DNA of 64,000 nt, taken from positions 434,001-498,000 of the forward strand of contig LLEY01000029.1 in NCBI GenBank assembly GCA_001414485.1, given 5' to 3'. Position 1 is the stretch's first letter. Every line of letters begins with the position of its first letter. The stretch is from Calycina herbarum (taxonomy: Eukaryota; Ascomycota; Leotiomycetes; Helotiales; Pezizellaceae). The translations under genes and the position numbers were made by a program. Under the pieces are notes generated by a model, which was not told where the DNA came from, did not search any database, and worked only from the letters and a program-made list of their open reading frames with translations. Of the stretch, positions 43,959-56,800 are shown in pieces.

Positions 43959-45354
43959 TGTGACTGCTTTCAATAGATATTAGCTACATTCCATTGCGTA
44001 AAGAAGCATCGCAGATGTTTTTAAAGGATCGCCGAGTATGTACTGACCAGCAAGAGGGGGCGTAAGGGTAAAACGAGAGGATTCGCGGTGAGGGGCGGGG
44101 AGACAACAAGAACGGCGCGGGGCACAAGCGAATCTGCAATGGACACGTTAGGAGGCGAATTAGATTGGATATTGCTTTGAAGGGGAGGGCATGCACCGAG
44201 AAGCCAGGGGCAAAGGTGGCGTATCGCGAGTTGAGCGCAAGAAACCACAAAGTTGAGTTGATGAGGGGGGAAAGCTTTCCGCCGAGTATGCCGAGTAAAA
44301 CACCAATTGCAATGTGCCACGGTGTAACGAAATGAGGGCAAATACAGGGAGAATAGAGCTCAAGGAGCGATTGTGATGGTGGTGGATGTTGGGTTGCTGG
44401 GTTGCTGGGTGATGAGTTGTGGGTGGCGGGACAAGAGATTTGAAGACTTGAGCTGGGGGCTTATCAAAGGAGGCTGGTAGGATCAACTAGCTCATGTATT
44501 GCATTGCAGTTTGATGAGGAACGCTTCAAAAAGCTCGGCGGACAATGATCGACGAAAGAGTTGGAATTAATGTTTGGGCCGAATGAGTTTTCACGTCCTG
44601 AGACCAATTGTACTAAGTGGAAAGCTAAGAATAACGCATCTTAATAGTATAAACACTTCTAAGACGCAGTATGAGCTCTGTCCCTCCAATTCAATGTTTG
44701 AACAAGTTACAATTCTGAACAATAAAAGACTATGAATGTTGAATGATTGCCTCCTGCTCTTAGGTGCAAAGGTTTCTTTGAATCAAGCTCACGAATTTAT
44801 TTTGTAGCTAAATCTAGCACACAAGATGCTTAGCATGAACAAATGAATACAAATCTTAACTAAAACATTTTCCACAGCCAGTTCGAAGCCCCTTTTTTAG
44901 CCGATCAGGTCAGGTGACCACCAAATGGTGTTTGGCTTGAAGTTGACCTTGTCATCTAGTACATTGTCACTTGAAATTCCACCAATCAAATAATGAAGTT
45001 TTTAAGTAGTTTCCCGCTCTGTAACAATCCTCGAATCATTTATAATACTTAAACAAGATTAAAAAATCAAATACTCTAAAGTATTTTACTATAATACTAG
45101 TAAATTCGATATCTGTTTAGCTGTTTTCAATATTTCTAATACTTTCTACCTTAACTTTATTACGTAAAACAATTAGAGAAATATAATTATTCTAAGTACT
45201 TTACTGAATTAGAAGTGTAAGTGACCCTCTAATAGCTATTTTTAAGCTCTCAGATAATCTCTGCCTTAATTATAATATTTATAACAACCTAGAAAATAAA
45301 GTACACTGAGTTGTTTTACTGTATTACAAGTTATTAGATATTTCCACCTCTCAA

Positions 45355-45900
45355 GCAGTGTGTGTGTTACGAAACCTTCCAGGTTATGCTGGAAGTCCTG
45401 TAGCACGTGACCCTGGGAGCCTACATACTCCTCCCAGGCCATCTTTTAGTAGGACATCATGAATTCGCTCTTTACTTCTCGGCTTGTCCCTTATAGTGAG
45501 CGAGAAATTACTTATTATTCAATATTACTCAAAGTAACCCAGAGTAGAGTAGAGTAAAAGTAACGAGTTCCTTGGGTAACGAAGAGTAGTTACTCTAATG
45601 ATTTTAACAGAGGTTCTTCTTTTGAAATTAGAAAATCCAACTGCTTCTTTTACTTAAAGTGATTATTTAAGAAGATACGTAATTCGGAATCGACCTCGAA
45701 ATAGCCCAGCTTGGTCTTCTCTTCCTAGATTCCTCCGGTCCTTGGTCCGACCTCCGACATCCTGCTCGACGTTACTCTGATTTACTCAGGTTAACTTAGA
45801 GTTGTTACACAAGAGTAAGAGTAAAGACTTATTACTTTTGAATAAATAAGAAGTAAGTACCAGTTACTCTATTCGATTCTAATCATTGGTTACACTGCTA
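45355..45900. repeat. AGTAAC-rich decayed repeat, possible LTR or MITE remnant
   Basis: Near 45370 the sequence TGTTACGAAACC is followed by CCAGGTTATGCTGG and other small palindromes. From 45510 to 45900 many AGTAAC and GTTACT words appear in both orientations, ending near GGTTACACTG. No intact ends or target duplication are visible. Confidence 0.35.
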
Positions 45901-47645
45901 ATCTGTTCATAACCTCGCTGTAATGTCTCTGAAATCTTTTTATTTTTTCAAGCTCTTTGGTATTTTTGTTTGAATAAATAGTTTTCTTTACTCCTCTATT
46001 CCTTAATAGGCAGAAGTTTCTAGTAACATCTAATTCACCTACTCACTCGAGCTTCTCTTAGGCAACATGACACTGAAGATTCCACCAATCAAAAAGAAAA
46101 GAATTTGGGAGAGGTGGGGAGAGGCTTGGAGAGGGAGTCACCACATCCACAACCTCACTTGAGGTCTCCGAAGACCAATTTTATTTTGTGGGGCCAAACA
46201 ACCTGGCTTTGGGGCACTTTCGGTTATTGAAGCTGTTTGGGAAGGAAAGCCATGAGGGTTTCAACTTTATGCTGGGAAGGTTTTCGTGATCAAAGAAAAC
46301 ATGAATCTTACGTTGTATCCATTAGCAATATCCGTTAGATGTAATCCAGCATCTGTGAACAGTTGTCAAGAATAATGTTCAAATGCAGATTATGTGAATT
46401 AAACTTTTATTGCAGAGCTCAAAAACATTTAAACCCCCTATTTTTTGACCGGTGGATCTCTTATAGGTAAACCTTTCCAGACCACAAGACGTATTCTTAG
46501 GACAACAGGGCTGTGGTGGTGGAAATATTAGTCGTAATTATAGGAGTAGTAAGATAAATATATAGTATAGAGGGTCCCGTGAGTAATGACTTAAACTCTT
46601 ATATAATTTGATGTCACTCAAAACGAATCATAGGGAGCAAGTCTTCTATGAAAAAACAACTATATTTTTGTCCGTAAAAAAACTATCATAAATCAGGTCA
46701 TTGATATACTCTTGTGGTTTTGTCCAGGCAGTTAGCGTGGTCGGAAGAGAATGGGCAGCCTTGTGAGCTCAAAATTTAACCTTACGAAAATTTGTGCTCG
46801 GACCAATACCAGTACTCTGTTCCGATACTAGCTTGTTTGCTCCATTCTTTCGATGTACGCCTTCTCATGACAAGCTGTAGAATAGACAGAACTTTGGTAT
46901 CCCTTTCACCGTTCGATTCAAGAACGCAACGATGTTCCGGCCAGGTGGTGAAATTTCATCCGAAAATATTGCAGAAAACTGTGGCTTGAATACTTCAGTT
47001 GTGAAGAGAATTGTACCCCACGGAGTCTCTAACGAACTTTCAAAGTGGATGACAAGGTATTTATCTGACAGACTGCATTATCGGAGAAGATATGAAGAAA
47101 CGACAGTATTCGAGATTATTTGGAAACCGTCTACGGTGAGATGTCGCCAGCTGCTGGTGTAGTAAATGGTTTGGACTTCACTCCTTATATTTTACATTAA
47201 TCAAGAGTCGCTTATAAGTACAACTAGACCTTTGATACTCTTATGAAATTCCCGGATTCCCAAGAAAAAACAACGAAACAGTAAGCCCAGTTGTCCTTAC
47301 ACACCCGCATAAAACTTATGCCAACACGAACAGAAGTGTTCCTCGCTGGCCAACAGAATCAAAATGGGTATGTTCCAAACATACCCAAATCGGGAAAAGA
47401 AATTCGATGGGATAATGTCTCACATAAGCGACGTCAGTGAGTACGAACCGAACCTTCTTCTTGATAGTCTTGTTTGGGCATCTGCTAAAAACAGTCGTCG
47501 AACTTGGAGAGTCGGGTAGGACTGTCATGATCAGAGCATTGAATCCATCATTCTACCCAGTGAACACAAGCGACATCACATATTAACAAACGAGTTATCA
47601 TTTTATCTTATTTCATTCCACTAATAATACAAAAGAGTAAGTAAA

Positions 47646-47960
47646 TTCTGGAAGTTCCTCGCTTGATAGAGGCCCCTCCGGATATGAAATATACGAACAA
47701 AAGAAATAAATCCTCTAGGTTCCCCTCTTGAAAGAGGTCCCTGTGGGATGTGAAAAACATATAAAAAATAGAAAATACAACTTTGCAACTCCCTCTCTCG
47801 GATGCGAAAAGAAGAGAAGAAAATACAACTCCGCGACGCCCGTTTTAATTACAGCTTCTCAAAACTCGAAAAACCACCAAATTACAACAGGATATTTCGC
47901 CACTGAAAAGAAAATCCTGGAAGTTCCCTTGTTAATAGGGGTTCCTCCGGATGTGAAATA
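47646..47960 (+). repeat. Degenerate short repeat, three units
   Basis: Units near 47647, 47711 and 47913 share the pattern TGGAAGTTCC, a TTGATAGAGG-like block and CTCCGGATGTGAAAT. The spacing is irregular (64 and 202 bp). AAAATACAACTC-like words recur between them. Confidence 0.45.
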
Positions 47961-48288
47961 AAGAAAAAGAAAATGCAGATCCGCAACGCCCTCACGAGAC
48001 AGCCTCAATTACACCAGGGTATTCCGCCAATAATTACAACGCCTTTTGAAAACAAGAGAAGCGAAACAGAAAAAACAGAATGGTGTACAAGCTAGTACGA
48101 GAAAATAGGAGTAGTACGGAGTTTCGCCAGTCCCTTTGAAAACCAGCAGCGAGCATCGAAACCACAAGAAAGATGTTCTTCAATCTCGATGTCAGGGGAG
48201 AAGTAGATGTTTTCGAAGCAAGGGGGTGACATGATGCTTTCTAAACGGGTGTATGTTGTAAGCGAGTATAGTGGTAAGAACTAAGCTT

Positions 48289-48405
48289 CTAACAAGGGAC
48301 AACAGGTATTTCCACGCCATGTTTCAAGTCCAAAATGGTGAAAGTTGGAGCCATGGGAGCAAACATGAAGATGTAAAGTGCGGCAGCGAGGAGGATGTTG
48401 ATCAT
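48289..48405 (-). CDS. Tiny hydrophobic open frame, possible first exon
   Basis: A 38-residue frame starts MINILLAAALYIFMF, which looks like a signal peptide or membrane anchor, and ends VEIPVVPC. It is too short to judge. It could be the first exon of an unrecognised gene or a chance frame. No partner exon was found. Confidence 0.2.
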   Translation of the reverse strand: MINILLAAALYIFMFAPMAPTFTILDLKHGVEIPVVPC

Positions 48406-49049
48406 GTTTCTGATGGAACTTTGGTTTTGAGTAGTTTTAGTGTGGGCGAGGAGATTTCTTGGGGGTTTTTGGAGTGGTTAGGGGTGTGTATTGTTTGCTC
48501 ATTGAGAGAGAGATTTCTTCGGGAATGCTGTCTGGTTCTGTGTCAAGAATGCATAGAGGATTACTAATTGTAAGTTAAGCCTCTTCTTGCGTAATATATG
48601 GGGCTGTCTCGAAGACACAGAGGGGGGGTTTGATAGCAGTGAGTTGGATTTCGGGTATAGTTCCTAGCTCTTCTTAGGTGATGCGAAGATGCTCGGTAAT
48701 AGTAACCATGATTGCCTTGGAATTGCTACTTGAGTTTCAATGGGGAATTTCTTATTTTCTTTAACTTGTCACTTTGTTAACTATTACTAAACATCTAGTA
48801 ATGGAAAAAATGAAGGTTTTCAAGCTCTGGAACAATCTTGAAATTAGTTGTATTACTTAGAATAGATTAAGCGAAAACAGATAACAGAGAGAGCGAAGAG
48901 GCGCAATTGCAAACCAAAATCTTCTCCTGTCAATTAGCAGGCAGCCTACTAAAACGATGTGCAACAAAATATGCACGTCAGTCCAAAAGAGGGAATAGAG
49001 GGGTAGATGGCGCGTGGGTGCCTGAAAAGCTATCGCTGTAGATGAGACT

Positions 49050-49312
49050 TTTGATGGCTTACTGGGTGCGTGCTTACTGGTAGTTTACTTACAGCTTACT
49101 TGCAGTTAACTTCCATCATACCCGCAAAAAAAGAATTGGACAAAAGGAGAGTAGGGATATCAATTCTCCCAACCTCCTGGAATAAGATTCCACCAACCTC
49201 GCCTATAAAAAAAAAGAACACCGCTGGAAAACACGATGACGTAGAATAAATTAGCCTACTCGTGGCTTACTGGTGGCTTACTCGCAGCTTACTCGCAGCT
49301 TACTCACAAAGA
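49050..49312. repeat. GCTTACTC microrepeat cluster
   Basis: Repeated short words such as GGCTTACTGG, GCTTACTCGCA and CAGCTTACTTGCAG occur in two bursts, at 49055-49115 and 49255-49312. Related clusters lie at 16651-16684 and 29981-30215. Confidence 0.6.
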
Positions 49313-49864
49313 GTTTGATAGTTAAAGAGTGCGGATATCAAGTGAGCCTCATTAAGTCAATATAGAGCTATTCCAAAGCGACTCGACTCACATGATCCCG
49401 GGATTGGAATCTGAATCCATTTCATTACACACTGACTGATATTCATCAAACTACAAAATAATTTTAATAATTTAGAGTTGAACTTAGCTAGCTGTAAGGC
49501 TCCGATCCATCACGGCCCTAACATCTCGGATTCTGACATCCAACAAGCACCAGTTGAAAAATCAACCGGATACTTCGAGAAGCGGGGACATCTTACCAGT
49601 GCATTTACAGGACCACAACCCCTAGGGCTTAAAGAAGTAGAATATTTGTGTAGGCGTGTGGAATCAGAGCACTTGCTTTCCTGGTCCCGGGATAATCTCA
49701 TCAGACCTACATATCTTACCAAAGCCAGGGCTTCCACTTGGTATAAAAGATTCGGGCCCGCGTAATGAGAGTCTCTCAAGAGGCCTCCCTATAAGGTATT
49801 GACCAAAATTATGAAGGCGGCGGGCTGGCGAGTGATGCGGGCTTTCATATCTGTATTCTTCCTC

Positions 49865-51233
49865 TCATTTCTTCCAGATGGGCTCACCATCTTCATCAAA
49901 ATTTGCCCATTCGAAATAATCGCACCCATTTTTTCCGGGTACATTGCCAGCATAACACATCCAGAAATATTTGCCCCAGTGTTCTTTCTTTCTCTGCACA
50001 ACCCGCAAGACGACTGGAACATCGCATTTACATCTCGGAGTAAGGTTTGGATGCAAGGAAGCTTTGTAGTCTCGATATGTGACGTTTATCCTCTTGTTCC
50101 CGGATATTGGATGGGGATCGATCGCGTTTGCGGGCGAAATACTATGTTTCCACTCCTCTTGCATTTCCGCATGCATAACAAGTAGACTATTGTGGGGGAG
50201 ATGTATGGCAATTTGCCCTTCGGCATCAGAGTCTTCTTTCGGTTTCTCTTTCTTCTCTGAAGTTGAAACATCATCTTGAGGTACAACCCGACGGACACGA
50301 AATTCCCTCGCGACTCCCAGAGAGATTGATCCAATGACGGGTCTTGGACCCAGGTATGTGAATTGGTCGCTGTGATATCCGACACTCTCTGCTCCTCCGC
50401 TATAGCAATTGACAACGGCTGCGTTTGGCTTCCAATGATTTGGAGATTGGTATTTGAGTTTTTGAGAGTTCGGGTAGAAATTCGCGATTCGGGTCTGGAT
50501 TTCGGCATTGACAGCAGCTTCGACCTTTGATGACACCTTTTGCATTACGGGTGTAAGCTGTCTTACGTCCTGCAAAAGTCAGTTATGAGAATATTTGGCG
50601 CATAGAACCAGACAAACATACCGTCAAAAGTCCGCCGTTGTAGATGTATTCCGTCTTTTGTTGCCGTAGCTCTTCTATCCCTTCCACGTAGAAGCAGGCT
50701 GTATGAGGACTTTGGACCACATTCTCGAACAGCTTGAATGTCATTCGTTCAAAAGTCCGGGCTTCTGCGAGTAGCTCCTGAAGCAAATCGTTGGCCTCTT
50801 GTGCGGGAAGGAAGTTGTGAATAATTGTACATGGCGTGTGCTGAGCGATATCTTCTGGCGAGTACAGATGCAGGGTCTTGCCTCTTTTGGAGAGCAGTTT
50901 CTTTCCCGGTGATTCGGTGGCATCGGTGGACTTGATGAAAGCCGAAAGAGAACTTTGATAACCCGTAGCAGCAGATTTCTTTTTGGGTGGTGACGTCGGG
51001 GAAGCCAAGGAAGCGGATGCGTCCTCTACAGAACCTTCGTGGTCGAGTAGCACATCTAAAAGTAGCTGCTGGCCCAGACCAGGATGTAGGGAAGACAGCA
51101 GGGCCAGCTTGAAATCGGTTGATTCATCGTCTGGGGAACTGAGGGAGCTGATTACCCCGGCCGGGCTTTTCGTCTTCCTGTTTTCGGGGGAAAGAGAGCG
51201 TTTCCTCTTTCGCCTTGACACAAAAGCATCCAT
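49865..51233 (-). CDS. AlkB-type 2-oxoglutarate/Fe(II) dioxygenase with CUE and GRF domains
   Basis: Minus-strand exons are 51233-50622 and 50569-49865 (phase 0), giving 438 residues. After a basic N-terminus (SRRKRKRS, a likely nuclear signal) a CUE-like helix bundle spans about residues 41-77. The dioxygenase fold covers about 120-345, with NCYSGGAESVGYHSDQ giving the H-x-D pair, WKHSISP the distal His and KRINVTYRDY the Arg region. The C-terminus is a GRF zinc finger, RCKCDVPVVL to FWMCYAGNVPGKNGCDYFEW. It probably reverses alkyl damage on DNA bases, as ALKBH2/3-like enzymes do, with GRF binding nucleic acid and CUE binding ubiquitin; substrate and partners are inferred. It is divergent from PEX7. 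Confidence 0.9.
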
Positions 51234-52019
51234 GGCGGCTGCTAATCCGGGGTTTCCCGGATCCTTCGTTTCTGTAGTCTTGATGCTTTCTTCATCGTGG
51301 AGTTGATAGTTGAGTCAGAGCGAAGCCGGGTACTTGTAGGTACCTACTGCAGGTACCTACTGTAGGTGTGCAGAGATCGAATCACCACCGGCAAGAGCCT
51401 CAACCTCAGCACCACAAAAGCCAAAAGCAGCCCTGGGAAGCTAGACCAACTTGGTGCTGGAAATTTTACATTTAGGGGAGAACCGGGAAAGTGCAGGCTA
51501 TTCTTGTGAGATGCAGGGAGCTGACGACAGCTGCTGCTTTTACGATTCGTGGCATGCTTATCTCAACCAATGATATACCCTTGCATCCTGTTAAGTAACT
51601 TTTCCCCACGATGGGTGCCGCGGCTGTCAACTGTCAAACAAAAATACATCTGCATGTCGCGATCCAACCTTCGCCATGCCGTCCTGACCTGCCATCTACG
51701 GGTACATCGTTTTGCGCTGCTTTGAATACGCTCATCTTGCTTCCCTTGCCGTTTGGTATGTATATGTACTTGTACTGCATCTGTCTTGATATTTATAGCT
51801 TTCGCCTCAAAATCCGCAAACCTCTTGCCTTTTCCCTAACCTACCCCACCAAACCGACCCCGCTGACTTTCAACACCAGGCTTGCTTCTTGCTTCTTGCT
51901 TCTTGATTCTTGCTTCTTGCTTTTTGCTTCTTGCTCCTCCCACGGTGCCAACCGATTCGCAACTCGTTGCCCGCTTCGTCGTACTCCTTCCGATCTCGTA
52001 GAGCTTCACTTCCCGCAAC
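51234..52019. promoter_or_regulatory. Divergent promoter region AlkB-type / PEX7
   Basis: The 786-bp gap carries an imperfect CTTCTTG heptamer repeat at 51881-51935 in the probable PEX7 leader. Near 51335-51370 a GTAGGTACCTACTG block is repeated. No defined sites are assigned. Confidence 0.45.
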
Positions 52020-53186
52020 ATGTTTGAATTTCGGACAGCAGGATTCAGCGGTTATGCCGTCAAGTACTCGCCTTACTCCGATTCGCGTATCGCAGTCGGT
52101 GCAGCACAAAACTTCGGTCTCGTCGGCAACGGACGTTTGTATATTCTGAATTTGACACATCAGGGCATTGTCGCGGAGAAATGGTACATGGCTGCTTCCG
52201 ATCCGCACATACCCAAGGGCAGTCACCGTACTAACACCGTCTCCGTAGTTATGACACTCAAGATGCCGTCTACGACATCGCGTGGTCCGAACTAAATGGC
52301 AATCAGATTATCACCGCTTGCGGAGACGGATCAGTCAAGTTGTACGATGTTTCAGTCAATGATCACCCTGTCGCTCAATGGCAAGAACACGGTCGAGAGG
52401 TTTATGCCGTCAATTGGAATCTGGTCTCGAAGGATACGTTCATTTCCAGCTCGTGGGATGGAACCATCAAACTTGTAAGCTCCTATGTCATATTTCTTCA
52501 TGTCATCAAATGGCTAAGACATTGGTCAGTATTCACCACATCGGCCACAATCCATCCTGACCCTCCCGACCCATTCTTGCACCTACAGCGCTGAGTTTTC
52601 CCCACACTCGCCTTCCGTCATTTCCTCTATTACCTCGGATTCCCATTTGAGAATTTTCGACCTCCGAGTTCCTGCTTCGGCTTCCAACCATCTCGTACAC
52701 CTTGTTCCAATCCACGGACCAGCTCCAACTTTGGGCTCCCATAATCCGCTACGTCCCCGACACCCCCCGGCTGAGGCATTAACTCATGACTGGAACAAGT
52801 ACCGCGACACGGTCATCGCAACGGCTGGCGTCGACACAATCATCCGGACTTTTGACATCCGCAATCCGAAAGCCGGCCCGGTCGCTCTGATGCAAGGACA
52901 CAAGTACGCTGTGCGCCGCATCTCATGGAGTCCCCACAACAGTGATATGCTTCTCAGTGCCTCGTATGACATGACTTGCAAAGTTTGGTCCGACGGAAAT
53001 GCCATGGGCAACCAAGGTGGAATGGCGGCTCCTGCTGCGGGTCGTCAACTAGGTACCATGGGTGCGCATACCGAGTTTGTCACTGGCGTGGATTGGTGTA
53101 TGTTTGGAGCGGAAGGATGGGTTGCCAGTACTGCTTGGGATGAGCGTCTCCTCGTTTGGGATGCAAGAACTACCATGGGAAATTGA
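52020..53186 (+). CDS. PEX7: Peroxin 7, WD40 receptor for PTS2 cargo
   Basis: Exons are 52020-52183, 52249-52474 and 52530-53186, giving 348 residues, usual for fungal Pex7. It is a cytosolic WD40 propeller that carries PTS2-signal proteins to the peroxisome. The N-terminus MFEFRTAGFSGYAVKYSP is typical. Blades are marked by YDTQDAVYDIAWSE, GREVYAVNWN with SSWDGTIKL, THSCTYSAEFSPHSPSVISS, VIATAGVDTIIRTFDIR, GHKYAVRRISWSPH and GVDWCMFGAEGWVASTAWDE. The middle intron was set to restore SPHRPQSILTLPT. Exon phases are consistent. A Gly/Ala/Met-rich insert (about residues 290-310) lies before the last blade. Confidence 0.93.
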
Positions 53187-53821
53187 AAGAAGATGGCTAA
53201 TTTGATCTCATCTGGGAAACTCGAAGCGGTCGTTGTATATTCAGATGGCTGGATTGTAAAACGCAGAAGCATGGATACGGCGAACGCATTTGATGATTTG
53301 GGCAAAAGATACCAGGAGTTTGTGGAGTTTTTAGCGGCGTTTTTACCGGCGGATCCTGGATCTGAAAACTTGATTCCAACAACTTACTATCAATGATTCA
53401 AAATGGATAAGTCGAGTTCTCGTGTACATTAGCTATTGAATAAATCAGTCGTTTCTGGTTCTACCAATCTTTTCCCTTGACTTTGAGATTTTCGTTTCAT
53501 CTACTTAGTCACTTACAGGGTCCAATCCACGTGACAGCTCCCAAGCCTGGGACTGGAACCTTTGCGCCTTTGCGACTTGAGGTGGGCTAGCTTCCTATCA
53601 ACATCGCAACTTCCACAGAAGGCAGCGAGAATGACCCGAAATTTCGGGATTGGCAAGTGCGAGTGTTGAAAACCGTCTACGTGGCCCGTAGGCATCACTA
53701 TCCCATCGAAGGACACACTAAAATCGCCAGATTTACATCAACTGACGCAGAACAACTAACTTTCCCCGCTCCTTCAGCCCGCGCAAACGTCCCTTGGTAA
53801 ACTCATGCTAGGTACTTGACC
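53187..53821. other. Intergenic between PEX7 and cofactor D
   Basis: Trailer of PEX7 and leader of the next plus-strand gene. A 67-codon frame at 53193-53396 directly after the stop is probably trailer sequence without function. Confidence 0.4.
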
Positions 53822-56800
53822 ATGGATGCCCCAGATGAAGACAAAGATGTTTTACTCCAACGGTCTTCCGAAGATATACTGGCAGAGCTCAAGACTTCTC
53901 TGAATTCATTCCTACGGAAAAGCGAGAAGAAGAAAGCTCGGCGCCATGTTCGAGTACGAGAGACCCAGGGAATTCTCAGCCTGGTATGTCCAACATCTAC
54001 GATCACACTCCACTGGCTAACCTGAAGGTCTAGCTCGAACATTTTCAGGAACTCCCTCAACTCCTCGATCCGCATCTCCAAAATCTCGTTCCGCTCTTAG
54101 CAAATGCCTTTCTCGAGTATCTCGCCAGGGAACAAAGCCCCGAGCCTAAACGCACCACCAAGCTCTCCACCGATTCCGACCACCTTCTGCAACCCCTCTC
54201 GCAGGCCATATGCCAACTTCTATATACTTTCTGCAAGATCCGAGGGGGGAAAGTAATTGTCAGGTTTCTGAGCACCGAAACTCGATTTTTAGAGCTGCTT
54301 CTATCGGCCATCGAAGCGGGGAACCGAGGTGAAAACGGCCTCGACGAGAAAGGACATACATGGCGCTGGGAAGAGCGTTACATCACCCTTCTCTGGCTCT
54401 CGCAGCTACTATTGGCTCCGTTCGATTTGTCGACCATCTCGTCGTCCATGGCAGAAAATGGCACTTCTAGTACAATTTCTGGGTTAGCGTGGCCAGAAAA
54501 TGTTCCGGGGGTTTCTTTACGTGTGATCCCACTTGCAATCCGACATCTTTCTTCGGCCGGAAAGGAGAGCGATGCTGCAAAAGTGCTACTTGTCCGTGTC
54601 GCAATGCGCCGTGACATGCAAGAGCTCGGGATATTGAACTCCTTGACACGGTGGGCCATTTCCATGTTTCATACGCCTGAAGTGGACGTGAAGCCAGTTC
54701 AGCATTATATTGGTCTTCTTTCCTTTTTAGCAGGCCTTCTTGTCTCTTCTGTTGGTACTAGTGACATGCATCAATATCTGCACGATGTCTTTGGGCTCGC
54801 CCAAGAAATTGTTAACGCTGAAACTCCATTGTTTATAAGCATCAATGATTCTGCTATAGCTCGAAGGAATGTCATCAAGATCCTCCGCACGATTGGAATT
54901 CTTGACTTGCGAGATATTTCAAGTTCTGCTTCCCAAGACAGAATCGAGGGTACAATTGGCCACCTGCTAGGATATCTTGCAGACAAATCAACCCCAGTCA
55001 GACTTGCAGGCAGTAAGGCGCTTAGTATGGTAACTCTGAAACTGGAAGAGGATATGGCTGAAGAGGTTGTTGATGCAGTTATCAATGATCTCAGCGGAAA
55101 TGGAAATCCTTGGCAAGATGTTTCTGCAGTGGAGGACGTCAAAGTTTTCAATTTGTCCAATGCAGATGAAAGGCATTGGCACGGATTAATTCTTACACTT
55201 TCTCACCTACTATACCGTCATGCTATTCCCGCCACGAAACTTGGTCCCATCTTGTCATATCTTATTGTCGGTCTCTCATTTGAAAAGCGAAACACATCTG
55301 GCGTATCCGTTGGCACCAGCGTACGTGATGCTGCCTGTTTTGGCATCTGGGCCCTTGCACGCAGATATACCACAAAAGAGCTGCAATCTGTAACCTTGGA
55401 CATAGCAGACACAGCCTCTCTCGGCGCTACTTTCACAATCCCTCTTGATACTCTGAAGCAACATTCGGGGAATTTGGTTGTTCAAGGATTGGCTGTAGAA
55501 CTCGTCATTTCGGCTTGCTTGGACCCTGCTGGAAACATCCGTCGTGGTTCTTCTGCTGCTTTGCAGGAACTTGTTGGCCGCCACCCAGATACCATTACTG
55601 AAGGAATCACACTTGTCCAGGTAATAGACTACCATGCAATTGCTCGCCGCTCAAGGGCACTCCAAGAGGTTGCACCCCCAGCGGCACGATTATCAAACAT
55701 TTATTCTGAAGCTCTCATCGCGGGCCTCCTTGGTTGGCGTGGTGTTGGCGATAACGACTCTTCTATGAGACGCATGAGTGCTATTGCATTTTCGGAGATA
55801 AGTTGGGCAGACAAACATCCAAGTGCTGGTAAATTTGTTCCATGCGCCCCAATATTCCAATCCATAACACGCCTAACGACCCGTTATCATCAACTGCCCC
55901 CTCGAGAGGTCGGTGAGAGACATGGTGTGCTTCTATGTATCGCAGGTATCGCCGAGGGATTGCGACCATTCCTCGGCGCTCAGAACGTCAAAGGAGCTCT
56001 GAACCAAAATGACCCTTCGCCGCTCCAGGACTTTGTTAGCAATACCATTTCTATGTTAGTCCCAATATTCGAGGACGCCGAACAATGTATGGAGAAAAGA
56101 GGGCCGGTAGACCTATCTGGGGAGGGTATAAGCCGCATACTGCTATCAATTATCCCTCTTCTCCGTGCGGATGTTGTGTTCCGTTGGCTGATCATGGACC
56201 CCAAAATTCCTCCTCACGGCGAAAAAATGCCGGCAGCTATATTGTGCCAGCTTGACACTCCATTATGGCATGGGGGAGCTGGATCGGTTGTTCCGCATGA
56301 CTGTTTGAAAATCTGCCAGATTGCTCACGATAACAGCGTCTATCCAACGAAGGCGCTCGTGGAACCAGCAAGGAGGTTATTGGTTCAGTTCGTAAAGTTA
56401 CGTGAGAAGGAGACGATTCAAGCGGTCACCAAAGCATTATCAAACTATATCTTCTTACTCGACAAAACAGAAAGGGCAACTGTGGTTATGGAATTGGTAG
56501 AAGGGATCACAGCCGATGGCAACAGCGGACGAAAGGGGCAAGGCAAGGCCTATTTACAATCCCTCTTTGTGATTTTACCCCTCCTAGAAGATTCTGCCTT
56601 AAACCCGAAAGGTTTGCAAGACAAAGCATTCAGCACCTTACATTGGAGATGGGCTCTTGGTCATGATATCGAAACCAAAGTAACGATCTTGGAATGCCTT
56701 GCAAATAGCGGTACACTTCTGACGCACACAACAATGTTCACAGCAATGATTCGGGAGGGGCTTGATGATTATACTACTGATAATCGTGGTGATGTTGGCT

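Larger units (their letters stand above)
43959..49864. other. About 5.9 kb without a convincing gene
   Basis: Content from left to right: a promoter-like stretch to 44.5 kb; AT-rich decayed sequence (44.6-45.35 kb); a segment rich in AGTAAC/GTTACT motifs (45.36-45.95 kb); degenerate repeats near 47.65-47.96 kb; a small hydrophobic frame at 48.3-48.4 kb; and a GCTTACTC cluster at 49.05-49.31 kb. This is a repeat-rich accessory region. Confidence 0.5.

Noticed and set aside
43200..43976. 258-codon plus-strand open frame
   Set aside because: It overlaps the minus-strand 191-residue frame, which has more protein-like composition and an ATG start; the plus-strand frame is Pro-rich at one end and shows no motif.
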